Shown piece by piece: positions 24,420 through 35,351 of a DNA stretch of 64,000 bases. Location: assembly GCA_019022495.1 (NCBI GenBank), contig JAFEKR010000002.1, positions 1-64,000 on the forward strand, in the 5' to 3' direction. The stretch's first letter is position 1, and the number at the start of each line of letters is the position of its first letter. Origin of the DNA: Epichloe hybrida (Eukaryota > Ascomycota > Sordariomycetes > Hypocreales > Clavicipitaceae). A model generated the notes under the pieces. It was not told where the DNA came from, made no database searches, and saw only the letters and a program-made list of their open reading frames with translations. The translations under genes were made by a program, and so were the position numbers.

Positions 24420-24475
24420 GGTAGGTAGGTGGGTAGGTAGGTAGGTAGGTAGGTAGGTAGGTAGGTAGGTAGGTA
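24420..24475. repeat. GTAG tetranucleotide repeat
   Basis: About 13 near-perfect GTAG units with one GTGG variant. A microsatellite. Confidence 0.85.
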
Positions 24476-24900
24476 CCGGGGATGACTTACACATGCACGA
24501 CTTCCCGGGCGCGAACCTTCTGTCCGGGACCGATCTCGCCATGGTGGGCACTGGCAGAGTAGTATTATCCGGGCACCATCATCAAGTCTTCAAGAAAAGG
24601 CCATCCAGGTGATGGGGCACGCGCGCGCGGGCGGGGAGGGGGGGGGGGCGGACGACCTCTCTCGAGAGACATGGACCGAGAGACATGTTCCAGAGGTGGA
24701 AAGGGAAGGAGCAGGCCCGTTTGTCGTTGCCTGCCGCCTATGACTAACTACGGGAAGCACTTGGCAACCTAACCCAATCAATCCTCTCTTGTATCCTCCA
24801 AACGTGACTTGCTGTCTGTCAGTGATGAGGTCGACCTGCAGCGAGAGCCGGCCTCGCTTGGACTAGCGTGTATGCACGATCGCTCGACTCTGCCATGTTA

Positions 24901-25375
24901 AGATAGCCTAGCGGGTATGGACCACATTATCAGGGAGCGGTCCGGCCCAATTGGGTATAGCGCTAGGCGTGTCGGGTCGGCCTATCAATAGATTGGCAAG
25001 CTCTGATTTATTAGAATTACATAGGGCCAAGGTCCGCATGAATGCTAGGCGCTGATTCGCTAGGAAGAAGGCCTAGTGACTAATTAAAGCACGTGTGCTT
25101 AAATTAGTCTAGTGTGATTACATTTGCCTTAACATGATTGGCTTATGAAAAATAGAAGTGGGACTAATTGCTGTTTATAGCTTGGAGAGAACATTATAAG
25201 ACACATTTATGTAGTGGAATTTCACGTGGCTTTACATACACGCTAATCACGGCTAGCTAGTAAGCGATCTAGAATCTAGCCAATTAGCATTTGTAAGCAT
25301 CACGCCAAGACCTACCGTGCTATATACCCAATTAGGCCGGACCGCTCCCTGATAAGTGTGCCTGCTAGGCTATCT
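24901..25375. mobile_element. MITE-like element with ~60-bp terminal inverted repeats
   Basis: The left end (AGATAGCCTAGCGGG.., 24901 on) matches the reverse complement of the right end up to 25375. They share AGATAGCCTAGC at the tip and, further in, a long block including TTATCAGGGAGCGGTCCGGCC and AATTGGGTATA. The interior is AT-rich, encodes nothing and contains a second near-perfect palindrome (about 25079-25110, ACTAATTAAAGCAC / GTGCTTAAATTAGT). This is typical of a non-autonomous DNA transposon. I could not define a perfect target-site duplication: the flanks are ..ATGTTA on the left and ATGTAG.. on the right. The superfamily is therefore open. Confidence 0.72.
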
Positions 25376-25699
25376 ATGTAGGACTAACCACAGCCAATAT
25401 GAGGCTAAACAATGGCAGCGATCGCCGACCTCCCTACTCCGCCCCCAATCGATCCCCGCTCTCTCAAACGAACTGACCGTCTGCCGGCCAAATGTCATGC
25501 GGAGAACAGAGTGCGGTGCAATACAGTCTACACGAATGACGAATTCCGGGGAATCATCAGCATCGATTGAATCAATGATGAAAAGGTGCAGTTGCAATGG
25601 CGGCGCATCACACAAATCACCAGCCCGCTCCACAACTTTCGCCCTGCCGCGAATGACGATGCAGTCTAGACGAGAGAAGCCGACCCGTCGAGGCAACAT
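25370..25699 (-). other. unrecognised 109-codon open frame beside the MITE
   Basis: A minus-strand open frame with protein-like composition (for example GFSRLDCIVIRGRAKVVERAG and SPEFVIRVDCIAPHSVL). It ends inside the right inverted-repeat tip. I know no family for it, and no convincing continuation is seen upstream. It could be a degraded gene fragment or chance. Confidence 0.18.
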
Positions 25700-26339
25700 A
25701 AATTCAGAGTCGTCTGCTTAGCTTTCCATGTCGAAATGCCGTCCATTTGGCCCCCCCCTCTCGGCGTAGCCACCGTAGTAGGGCTGCCTGGATCAGATGT
25801 CAGACGTTTAATCTGAGCAAGAGCCGCAGAACAAGCCAGCCAAGCGTTGACGATTTCGATTGTAGCCTGCAGGGGTCAGTGACTTGGCGCGAGCTAATCG
25901 CAATGTTCCCCTGGTCACCTCCGTCGCTTGTGTGTAATTCGGCCCACACCGTTTGTCAGCCAGGTGGGTTTCCATGCGCGGAGTTTGTTCATCATGCTCG
26001 GCCCCGGGAACATGGCTACTCGGCAGAAATGCCCCCAAGTTCATAGCGCAGAATCAGATGTGGACATGTCGGAAATAAGGCAGATGGGCCATGGAGAGAA
26101 AGAAAGAGCAGAGCACATGCTCCGTACGTGGAAGCGAATAAGCCAGCGTGATGATTCTCTTCACCTCGAGACGAGCCATTGAAACCTGCTGCGCCACATG
26201 GGACGAGAAGATGCTGCGATGGCCATTTAGGCAACAGGGCGCCAGATGCTCCGACGATTGCTCATGTTCTATGCTGGAAGTGGGCGCTGCGGCGCTTAGC
26301 AGAGCCCCTGATCCGAATTTGGAAATCAAAGGTGGCAGT

Positions 26340-26395
26340 GAGGCTGAGGGAGGGCATGATGGGCATGATGGGCATGATGGGCATACATTGTGATG
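26340..26395. repeat. 9-bp minisatellite (GATGGGCAT)
   Basis: Four or more consecutive copies of GATGGGCAT-like units. Confidence 0.7.
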
Positions 26396-26835
26396 ATGGT
26401 TGGCCCGCCCGGCTGTGCGGAGGTTCACAGGTTCAACGAGCGCACAATATGACCTAAACCGGTCTAGCAGTCTAGCAGTCTATGTAGCCAGTGCTGCAGA
26501 CTCCGGGCACGGACTCGCGGGTGACCGCGCCTGGGCGCTTGATGGGCCCAATGACGGGCGCTAGTTGGCGGACATGGGTTGGTGATTGACACGCCAAAAA
26601 TAGGGTCTCCTTATATTACGGATTACAAAGCAGGAGATGCCGACAGACCCCATGCCACTGCCACCACCCACTGGCACCCAGCCAGCACCACAGGTCGACC
26701 AGTTTCTTTTCTTCGACTTGCAACGTCTTCAACGAGTTGACCCCCCGGTTATCGCTGGGAGGTGGAGCTGTGGACATTTCAATTACATGTAGGTTCTGGT
26801 CCGTTCCGTAGGCACGGGCTTTCCACTCCAATATC

Positions 26836-26876
26836 TGTACGGACACGGACACGGACACGGACACGGACACGGACAA
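26836..26876. repeat. GGACAC hexanucleotide repeat
   Basis: About seven tandem GGACAC units. Confidence 0.8.
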
Positions 26877-27572
26877 GCATGATGGTAAGTCGCTGAGCGA
26901 GAGCCTTGGCGCCCCCCGACAACCCCCGACACCCTTCGACACCCCCCCCCGAGTCCCCGACACATGGACAGACAAGAAGACACAAGGATGGCCCCTTCCT
27001 CCCCCTTCCCCCTTCCCCCCCCGGGCGCCCCTCCCATCTTCAATTCTTCGATGCAGACTATCGGACCAGAGCATGGGACTGGACAAGAAGACGGGCGTGG
27101 TGGTGTTGCATCAGAGTACGAACGTATGTATGTATTTCCCTAGCAATGCCCATGTGGCCGGGGATCCATCTGGCACGATTCTCTCTCTCTTTTTTTTTTT
27201 TTTTTTGGTATTTTACCGTTCTGGACAGTAACCCACAGATTGGTACGCCAGCCATGACATTACGGTGACGGCAAGCGAAACCCGAAACCTCATAGGTGAA
27301 ATGACAGGCCCATCGTCCCCGGCTGCGTCTGGTCCGCGGCTGAAGAGGCAATTTCGTTGATTCGACAGTGCGGAAGCGGCAATACTCTTCCGCGCCAGAC
27401 ACTAGTTGAGCAAACCGGGGGACTGGATGCACTTCACTTGGTCGCTGTCAGGTCCGTCGCTGTCAGGTCCGTCGCTGTCGCTGCAATCATCGCTGCAATA
27501 GATGGCCGTCCAGGTCCCTGGGTTTGGTTGTTGGGGGCCATGGTCAACCGGTGCTTCGACTGGCTCTCTCAT

Positions 27573-27612
27573 GTCCTTGACGTCCTTGACTTCCTTGACT
27601 TCCTTGACTTCC
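27573..27612. repeat. 9-bp minisatellite (TCCTTGACT)
   Basis: Four to five units of TCCTTGACT/TCCTTGACG. Confidence 0.7.
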
Positions 27613-27719
27613 TTGCACACAGCCCTATGACTTGGCCCGAACCACGCAAGATCGACCTGGCGGGCTCCAGTCGAGAGACTTCTCTATGTACGGACTACTA
27701 CTACGTGTAAGACCCCGAG

Positions 27720-27806
27720 CAAGCTATGCAAGCTATGCAAGCTATGCAAGCTATGCAAGCTATGCAAGCTATGCACTCTATGCCCTCTATGCACTCTATG
27801 CAAGCT
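27720..27806. repeat. 9-bp minisatellite (CAAGCTATG)
   Basis: About six CAAGCTATG units followed by CACTCTATG/CCCTCTATG variants. Confidence 0.75.
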
Positions 27807-28285
27807 ATTTCCGGTGCCTTCCCCCCCCTGGTCGGCCAGGCCCGGGACGCCCATCTCTCTCGCTCTCTCGGTCGGGGGAGAACGGGGGGGGGGGCGTGTA
27901 TGCCTTTTATGCCTTGCACACACGCACGTTGAATGTACATGTATCTTGTATCTTGTTCTACACACTGGAAAGGAACTTACTTCTGTCTGCCGAAGAGGAG
28001 GGTAGGCTTGCTCTTGGAAGTTCAACCATATATAATCGACTATCCTTCCTCTTTCATCACATCTGCTGTTGGGCTCGATAATTTTCACCGTTCTTCAATA
28101 TATGAGACGACGCTTCCCCCCCCCCCCCTCTCCTTCAAGTACACAGCCAGACTGATTTCAGAATACATAAATAAACCTTCTCGACCTCGTCTTGCTTTCA
28201 ACATCAACAACGGGACATCTCCCGAACCGAAACTGATCTGCTCTACACATCATCCCTCTTTCCTCAGCTCCCTTCCTTCTTCACA

Positions 28286-29308
28286 ATGTCCATGTTCGCC
28301 ATGCCACAACACGCCTACGTCTACGGCGCACCTCAGCCGTCCACCAGACATTGCTCTGCCAATGGTACAAGCAGTGCGTTCAGCAGTTCTGCTCACCCCG
28401 ATGAGGACTGGACCAAGATTTCAGACCTCGCCGAGCGCCGACGAATACAAAACCGCATTGCTCAGCGAAACTACCGTAAGTTGTGCCGTGACCTCGGTAG
28501 AGGGTGTGACCTCAATGTCCAGCTTCTTTTCAAATCGGTTAACATGATTGCTGCGAATACAGGCAAGAAGCTCAAGCGCCGCCTGGAAGACCTCGAACGC
28601 CGTGCCGGCTCATCAGATGACGGCGAGCCAGAGAACAAGCCCCGGACCACCACCACTACCACCACCACCACCGCCACCGCCACCCCCAGCAAGACCAAAC
28701 GCCAGTCAATAGCCAAGACGCGAAAGCCATCTCCTCCAGCTCCTCTTGCCAAGCAGATCACGGTCTCCCACGGACAGTTCAGTCCTCCCCTGGAAAGCAA
28801 CGAGGAGATAGTCTTCGCACCAGTATTCGACAGCCGCGAGCGCTCCCTCACACCACCAATGTTCTCGTTCCAGACGTATCCTGGCCCGGACGAGCTGCTG
28901 ATGGATCCCTATGCCTCAGCACAGCCTTACCCTTGTTCCATGTCAAGCGCCGAATCTTACCCCGACTACCTCGCATCCACAACCATGGCCGCTACCACCT
29001 TGCCTACTACCATGACCAGCTTCAACGACCCCATCAAGTCGTGCGAGGGGACACTGAATCCGTACATGAACTACAACTTCGTTTCTGGGGTGGACATGAA
29101 CATGGCCGGGCACTTTGACTCTTCCAATGCTCATGTGAGTAGTTTCGCAGTCTACTGAGTGAGGCATGGCCTTGCTGACCAGGTACTGAACGATATCCAG
29201 ACCCCTCCGCTATCACACGCGTACGACACTTCAACCTCGTGCTCCGAGGCTGGCTACGAGCACCCGACGACGCCCCTGTCGATGCCAGGGTCGCCTGGAA
29301 TCATGTAA
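28286..29308 (+). CDS. bZIP transcription factor with short zipper
   Basis: A 289-residue nuclear transcription factor. Exons 28286-28475, 28563-29134 and 29201-29308. Intron 1 (87 nt) lies inside the DNA-binding region; removing it joins RIAQRNYR to KKLKRRLEDLERR. The basic region at about 48-70 has the AP-1/Yap-like signature N-R-x-A-Q-R-x-x-R (NRIAQRNYR). The leucine zipper is very short, about two heptads, as in a Pezizomycotina-specific bZIP group. The rest is disordered, with a poly-Thr run (about residues 90-105) and a Pro/Ser/Tyr-rich C-terminus ending SMPGSPGIM. The upstream leader is long and holds many ATGs, so upstream-ORF control is possible. I cannot name the ortholog with certainty. 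Confidence 0.88.
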
Positions 29309-32300
29309 AATCAACAGTAGTCGCACGCAGCTTGTGAAAAGGGCCCCGATGGAATTCATCCATTCATACATACATACATGCATGCATACATGCACACATA
29401 CATGACCACTTGGGACACACGTGCACCACCACTCGGTCGCACACGTACACCACTCCAACTGCTCTATTCCCAGGTGTGTACGGAAGTACGTGTTTTTATG
29501 TCGTGGCTGGCTGTGCGTGCGCGTCGTCCGAGCTGGAAAAGCCGCCATTTGTCGGCGGCACAAGCTGTGGCGACCGGGGGGCGAGGAAAACAAAAAAATC
29601 ACAAAGAAGGCGTTTCCATACTTTTGGCAGGAAGAGCTGAGAACTGTATATTCTGTAGTTGGCGTTCAGTCCGGCGGCGCAGGGCGATGATCGAGTGGAT
29701 TGGATTGGACAACGGGTTTCCACGACGGCAACACATTTTGGCTTTCTCGCTCGGCCACTTGCAGGTTACTCGAATGAAGATGTATTGCGATTTTTTTTGT
29801 TTTAAAATCTTTTTTTCTCTCGCGCCTGGCGTTTTGAGGAGTTTCTTTTTTGGGGGGGCCAAGGATACCAAGCAAGCAATGATGAAGATTGATTTTTTCT
29901 ACGGATCGCATGCAACAGGATTTTGGAAAAGGGAAAACATGTCATCAGATCGGTAGCACGTACACGGTAGACAATTCACTCCACTGCAAGCGAACGGACA
30001 GAAGCACAATTCACAATTGGATTGCGCTTGGCTCTCGAATTGGAAAAAAATAAAGTAAGAGCCTCTAGAACCCAAATGTACGGAGTAGAACACAGTCAAG
30101 TCCCCCGGTCCGTCCGTCCCCAGTCCCGATCCCCAAAACCCCCCATGAAGGCGTCCCATGCAGCTCGGCCAGGGGTCCATGCTCCGCCCTTTCTGGTGAG
30201 ATGGGGCGCGCGGGACAGGGGATCCAGTGGGTGCAGGTCCGACTTTTTTGAATCCCCTCCCCCCCCCCGAAAATGTCCAGAATGGAGGCTCTGCTGCGGC
30301 TTTGGGCATCGAGTTTGATTTGCCGTTGGTGGGTGGGGGGGTTGTCCGGCCAAGTACGGCCAAGTCGGCTTGCAGGGGAGGACAAAAATCAGCTCGGCGA
30401 ACAAGGCTTTGTAGATACGAGGGGCTGCATTGCACGACTGGGATGGGTGTGCTCTGGAAGGAAGATTTGCGGGATCCTGCGCGAAGCCTGGCTGATGGTT
30501 TCTGTGATGCGTGTTGTCCGTTGATGACATTGAGTGCGGGATTACGGTGCCGTTGTCGCGGGGAGTTGACTTGGTTGACTTGCAAGGAGGCTGAAAGGGC
30601 GGAGGAAGTACGGAGTACGTACATGAGGATCGTGGTACGGAGTACTGTGATTTTGTACATTGCTTGAGTGGCAGGGGTGGGCAGCCGGCGAGGGGGGTGT
30701 GGCAATCAACAAGGCTGCATCTTGACAATAAGTCGTTGGTTGAGAAGCGAGACAGACGGCTGAGATGCGACGGGGGAGGACCGGGGGGCGCCGACTAGTC
30801 AAAGGGCGGGCAGGATTACCTGTTTTTGACTCGCCAATGGCTTCTCTTCTGGGGTCTTCCTACATTACCACTTTGTCCATGGACGATTTGCGGACGTGAG
30901 TCGTGGAATTATTGTCAAAAGATCGGGGGAAGGGGGGGGGGTGTGGCAGTGCATGGGGCGTGTGCAGCGCCTTCTATCGCAGTCAGTCATAAGTCAGCCA
31001 GCCAGTTGTCAGCCAGTTGTCAGTGGTCAGTAGTCAGTAAGTCAGTAAGTCAGTCAGCACCTAATCCCGTAGGCGAGAGAGAGGGCAGAGGGCAGAAACT
31101 GGGGAATTCGGTTCCGTCTTGTACCGAATTCCGACTGCCAGGCGGGACAAGGGACGTGCGTTGTTGGACGGGCCGCACACCCGTCGCTTCTCGCTCGCGA
31201 CTCTGCCGCGAGGTGCATGGGCTCTTTCCCATCTTCAGCTCGGCCTTGTCCTCTTGGAAGAAGATGCTGACTGCGTTTTGTCCTGCTCGAGGGGGAGCCG
31301 GTTGGGGAGCAAGGGGGGAACGAAAGATGCCAAAGATACTGATTCTAGAGGATCCACGCCTTGCCTGGGCTGTACACATGTCCGTACATGTATGTCATCT
31401 CGTTTAGAAGAAGCCGTAGAAGGCCTCATCGCGCGCAGCAGCGAGTTGTGACTTGACGGGACGATGGGTTGGAATTGGAATTGTGCTGGGAAAGGACGCA
31501 TGGACCAATGGGGAACGCATGTAGACGAATAACTGGGGCCGCGCTACCAGAAAAGGCGGACCGGACTCCAGGCTTCCATAGGTTGTGGCTCCGGCTGTGG
31601 CTCCGGTCGTGGCTCCGGTTGTGGCAGGTGGGACAAGAGCCGCACAAGGACCGGACCACAAGGGACACAAGGACCAGATGAAGATTGATGAGCGCAAGCC
31701 AAGTCGCCGATGGAGTCATGATTGGCGCGTCGTGGTACTGCAGGAGAGACAGAAAGATACAAATGGACCGACTAGCCGTACCCGTCCTTGTTCCTTGTTC
31801 TGTCGTTCAATGCTTGTTTCTTCAGATAGCGGTGGTGGCGGTGGTGGCGGTGGTGGTGATGGTGGTGATGGCACTTTGGGGTTGTTTCCAGTTTCCAGTG
31901 TGGAGAGGGCGTGTGACAACTGGATCAAACAAACGCGAAATCAAGTCAACTCGTCGTCTCCCATCCGAGCATCCGAACGGCCATGCGTTGCTGCCGCCGT
32001 CGTCGTAGTCGTCGTAGTCGTCGTCGTCGTCGTCGTCGTCGTCGTGTTGGTCGCATTTCCAATACAGCAAAAGTCCGTTTCCAGCCACAAAGCTCGATGC
32101 CGGAAGCCAAGCATACTCCATCTTGACGTGGTGCGACCCACATACGGGGGTACATGTGCACACATGTTTCCACATATTTCCTCATTCGTATCAACGCGTC
32201 AGATCTTGGGGGCCCCACAGATATGCACATACCCAATATATCAGTATATCCCCCTCCCCTCCCATGCAACCTTGGGGGCGAATTAGTAAAGCTGCCCGCC

Positions 32301-32399
32301 TGATGAGTAACATGATTGCCAACCACATTTTATTTTCGGGTCTAATTCGAGTTAACGCCGACGACGCCGACGACGCCGACGACCCCTCCTCGTGCGACA
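29309..32399. other. 3.1-kb gene-free stretch
   Basis: Contains three copies of TACGGAGTA (30079, 30609, 30636), TACATACATG-rich repeats near 29366-29405, GTCAGT repeats near 30985-31060, and a GTC trinucleotide tract near 31998-32045. Overlapping open frames on both strands between 29.9 and 31.7 kb show no domain. No gene is supported. Confidence 0.5.
32000..32046. repeat. GTC trinucleotide tract
   Basis: About 15 GTC/GTA-type units, open in several frames on both strands, which explains the poly-Val and poly-Asp open frames here. Confidence 0.75.
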
Positions 32400-33357
32400 A
32401 TGCCTGACAAGATTCTGTATCTCTACGGCGGTGACCAGTACGTTATCACTTCTATTTTTTTTTGTTTTTTGTTCTTTTTTTTTTTTTTTTTTGTATCCCA
32501 TCATCTCGTCTCGAATGCCCTCGTATGCGCAGTGCAGGGCCGTTTCAATCGCCAGCCTCTAACGTTGGTGTGATGCGGCAGGCCATGGACGTCCAGTGCC
32601 TGGGTGACGACAGATGATCGCGTCCGCGGCGGCGCCAGCCACTCGTACCTCAGCGTGGACAGCCCCGATCATGCCCGATTCCACGGACACTTGGACATCT
32701 CGACCCTCGGAGGTGCAGGTTTTGCTTCGCAACACTCCGCGGGCGAGCTGCACCTTGATCTGAAGGACTACGATGGAATTGTCGTGTCCATCAAGGGCCC
32801 GGAGAAGGCGGACGGGAAGCGGTATGCTCTGACTCTGAAGAACGACCTGGCATCCCCGACGGCCGACGGCAGGGAGCAGAGCAGCGTCAGCTGGGAGGCC
32901 CAGTTCGTCGCCGAGAAGCCGGGAGACGTCAAGCTGTCCTGGGACAAGTTCAAGGCCACGTATAGAGGACGGGAGAAGAGGGGCGCCGTGCTGGACTTGA
33001 AGCACATCAAGAGGATTGGCTTGATGATGAGAAGGTACGTCTTTCCCAACGACCCCAGCGCCAATCTTGGATAATCCATGACCCCTTTTAATTCCTGCTT
33101 TGTGTGAGATCAGGACCAAAGGGCTGGCGATTCCTTGATGATGTCTGACCTGACTCGGCACTAGTTATTTCGCGATACAAGACGGCGACTTTGAACTGCA
33201 CCTGTTCTCCATTGCTGCGTGGAAGCATGTTCCGTTTGAGGACGAGCATGACGGAGAGGAAGAGGAAGAGGAGGACCTCAAAGCCCGGCAGGTTCTGGAT
33301 CCGAGGGCTGCAGTCACCAAGCCATGGTGGAAGAGGCTGCTCTGCGGGCTGGTTTGA
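32400..33357 (+). CDS. CIA30-domain protein
   Basis: A 227-residue protein of the CIA30 family, named after the complex I assembly factor NDUFAF1. Exons 32400-32437, 32582-33034 and 33165-33357. Exon 1 is only 38 nt (MPDKILYLYGGD) and joins through a 144-nt T-rich intron to QPWTSSAWVTTDDRVRGGASHSYL, the diagnostic N-terminal block. HLDISTLGGAGFASQ and LDLKDYDGIVVSIKG follow. Intron 2 joins IGLMMR to SYFAIQDGDFELHLFSI. An acidic EEEEEE run precedes the basic C-terminus. No mitochondrial presequence is visible, so this looks like the short fungal paralog group, and a complex I role should not be assumed. Confidence 0.92.
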
Positions 33358-33923
33358 TGTCACATGCGACAAATGTTTGTTTACCCTTGATCCATCCGCA
33401 ATCATTCTCTCCCAATGGAGCCTGCACCTAGGTATTGAACGGCATTGAACTAGATAAATATCCTACCATGACCATGATTACTGTCTCTTGCGGTGACGCA
33501 TTGTGCCTAAACCTGTCACTCTACCGCGGCTTATTATCGCGCACCTTTGCTTGGTATTGCATATGTATGTATCCACATGTGTACGTCTCCAAGCTCGGTG
33601 CCTGCTCCGCAATCCCCACCGTCAATCCCAACAAGTTCCACAAATGGCGTCACCACTCGACAAGCAGCGATGACGGTATTAATAGTCCGTACGGAGTACA
33701 GCCTTCTCGCATCACGGTGACGCGTGCATGCGCCGCAGCAGCAGCAGCAGCAGCAGCAGCGGCAACCCGATTGCTTGTTTGTTCCAATTCATCGTTCATC
33801 CACACCCAGATTGTCTCTGTTCATTCCTCACCCGGATTCAACGAATCTCTCTTCCTTTCCAATCAATTCCCCCTCTTCCCCCGCCGCCCTCAAGAGCCGT
33901 TTCCCCCGTCCCGTCCTCCAAAC
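33358..33923. other. intergenic region with CAG repeat
   Basis: About 0.57 kb between tandem genes. It holds a TACGGAGTA copy (33690-33698) in a palindromic setting (TCCGTACGGA) and a CAG repeat of about eight units near 33734-33761 in the probable leader of the next gene. Confidence 0.5.
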
Positions 33924-35102
33924 ATGTCCATCCTGAACCACCTCCTGCACATCACAAACTTCAAGTCGCCGCTCCTGCGGACCATTGTCCCCTCGGTCGG
34001 CGCCGCCGTCGCCATCCAAGCCGCCGCGGGCCTGCCCAGCGTCCTCGCCGGCACGGAGCGCTTCTTCGACGCGTCGGGATCCCTGACGTTCCTCGCCGTC
34101 GGCGCCCTGAGCCTCTACCTCCCGCACCTGCGCGCCCGAGCGGCGGGCCATGCCGCGCTCCCGAGCCTGCTGGGCGCGCTGGGGGGGGGCGGCTCCGGCT
34201 CCGGCTCCGGCCCCGGCGCCGCCTGGAACTGGAGACAGCTCGTCGCGACAGCCATGGCCGTCACGTGGGCCGCCAGACGTGCGTTTTGTTCCACCATGCA
34301 GCAATTAATTCCAAAAAAAAAAAAAAAACATTTGGGTTGTGAAGAGAGAGAGAGAGAGAGACTGACGACATGACCAAAAAGTGGGCTACTACCTGCTCGG
34401 CCGCATCACGAAAGACGGCGGCCACGACCCTCGCTTCGAGAAGCTCCGCACGCAGCCTCTCCGCTTCGCCGCCTCGTTCCTCCTCCAGGCGGCGTGGGTC
34501 TCGCTCATGCTCACGCCCGTCATGGCGCTCAACGCCGTCCCCGCGTCCGCGTGGGCGGCCGTCCCGAGGCTGACTGCCACGGACGCGCTGGGCATCGCCG
34601 CCTGGGCCGGCGGCTTCGCCACGGAGGCGGCGGCGGACGCGCAGAAGAGCCGCTGGGTCGAGGCAAAGAGGAACAAGGAGCACGATGAGCAATTTCTCTC
34701 AAGGGGCCTGTTCTCCGTGAGGTACGGACCCCTTTAACCCCCAGTTTAATTCCCGAGGGGGAAATTCACGCCATCGATTTTGCTGGCTAACCATGCCCCC
34801 CCCCTTCCCCCTCCAGCCGCTACTACTTTGGCGAAATCTCTCTCTGGACCGGCCTCGCCACCACTGCCGCCGGCGTTCTCGCCCTCAAACCCGTCCAGGT
34901 CGCACTGGGATTCTCCGGCCCGGCGGGCGTCCTGGCCACGACGGCCCTGTCCTTCACGGCCCCCGCCTTCTCGACCTTGTTGCTGCTCAAGGTCTCGGGC
35001 ATTCCGTTGACCGAGGCGCGTCACGACGAGCGGTTCAAGGACAACAGGGAGTATCAGGAGTGGAAGAGGAATACGCCCAGACTTGTGCCCAAGTTGTGGT
35101 AG
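33924..35102 (+). CDS. DUF1295 membrane protein (steroid 5-alpha-reductase-like)
   Basis: A 326-residue multispan membrane protein of the DUF1295 family, related to steroid 5-alpha reductases and isoprenylcysteine methyltransferases. Exons 33924-34278, 34382-34721 and 34817-35102. Intron 1 (103 nt) contains an A run and a GA repeat. Hydrophobic helices lie near residues 20-65, 100-125, 145-195 and 235-290. Family landmarks: RLGYYLLGRITKDGGHDPRFE after intron 1, SRYYFGEISLWTG after intron 2 (family consensus SRHPNYFGE, here shortened) and the C-terminal HDERFKDNREYQEWKRNTP. An NADPH-dependent reduction is the usual guess for the family; the substrate is unknown. A longer open frame extends upstream, but the ATG at 33924 gives the family-typical N-terminus. 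Confidence 0.9.
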
Positions 35103-35351
35103 GCGGTTCCGCACACCGCTGTTTATCATGGAGTCACAATGTGATTTTTGGGTGGGGGAGGCTTTACAATAGTTGGAAATTGTATTTTACATCACTTGAC
35201 ATTGCCATGAGCCCCCTTTCGTAAAAAAAACTGGTAGAGCCTATATACATTCCATGCCACGTGCCCTCCTGATATCCCAAATGCACTTGTACGTCCATGA
35301 TGAAAATTACGATGCAATAGTTATTCGGGGGGGTTTCGAATTTGGAATCAC

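Larger units (their letters stand above)
20694..28285. other. 7.6-kb gene-poor region
   Basis: The longest gene-free stretch of the window. It holds a 475-bp inverted-repeat element (24901-25375), long homopolymers (A23 at 22609-22631, A24 at 23283-23306), many simple repeats, and CT-rich sequence with a TATATAA box near 28029 that probably belongs to the bZIP gene. Open frames up to about 218 codons occur but overlap in several frames, are interrupted by homopolymers and show no domain. The region may be a large regulatory domain with non-coding transcripts; the sequence alone does not show that. Confidence 0.5.

Noticed and set aside
27684..28088. Minus-strand open frames rich in Ile-Ala-Cys and Ser-Leu-His repeats
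   Set aside because: They are translations of the 9-bp minisatellite at 27720-27806 in different frames.
29899..30728. Overlapping minus-strand open frames of 210-268 codons
   Set aside because: Two frames and the opposite strand are open together, the sequence contains C/G homopolymers, and no domain, splice pattern or good start context is seen.
33435..33923. An N-terminal extension of the DUF1295 protein in the same open frame
   Set aside because: The upstream frame crosses a CAG repeat and promoter-like sequence and is not membrane-protein-like. The ATG at 33924 gives the expected N-terminus.
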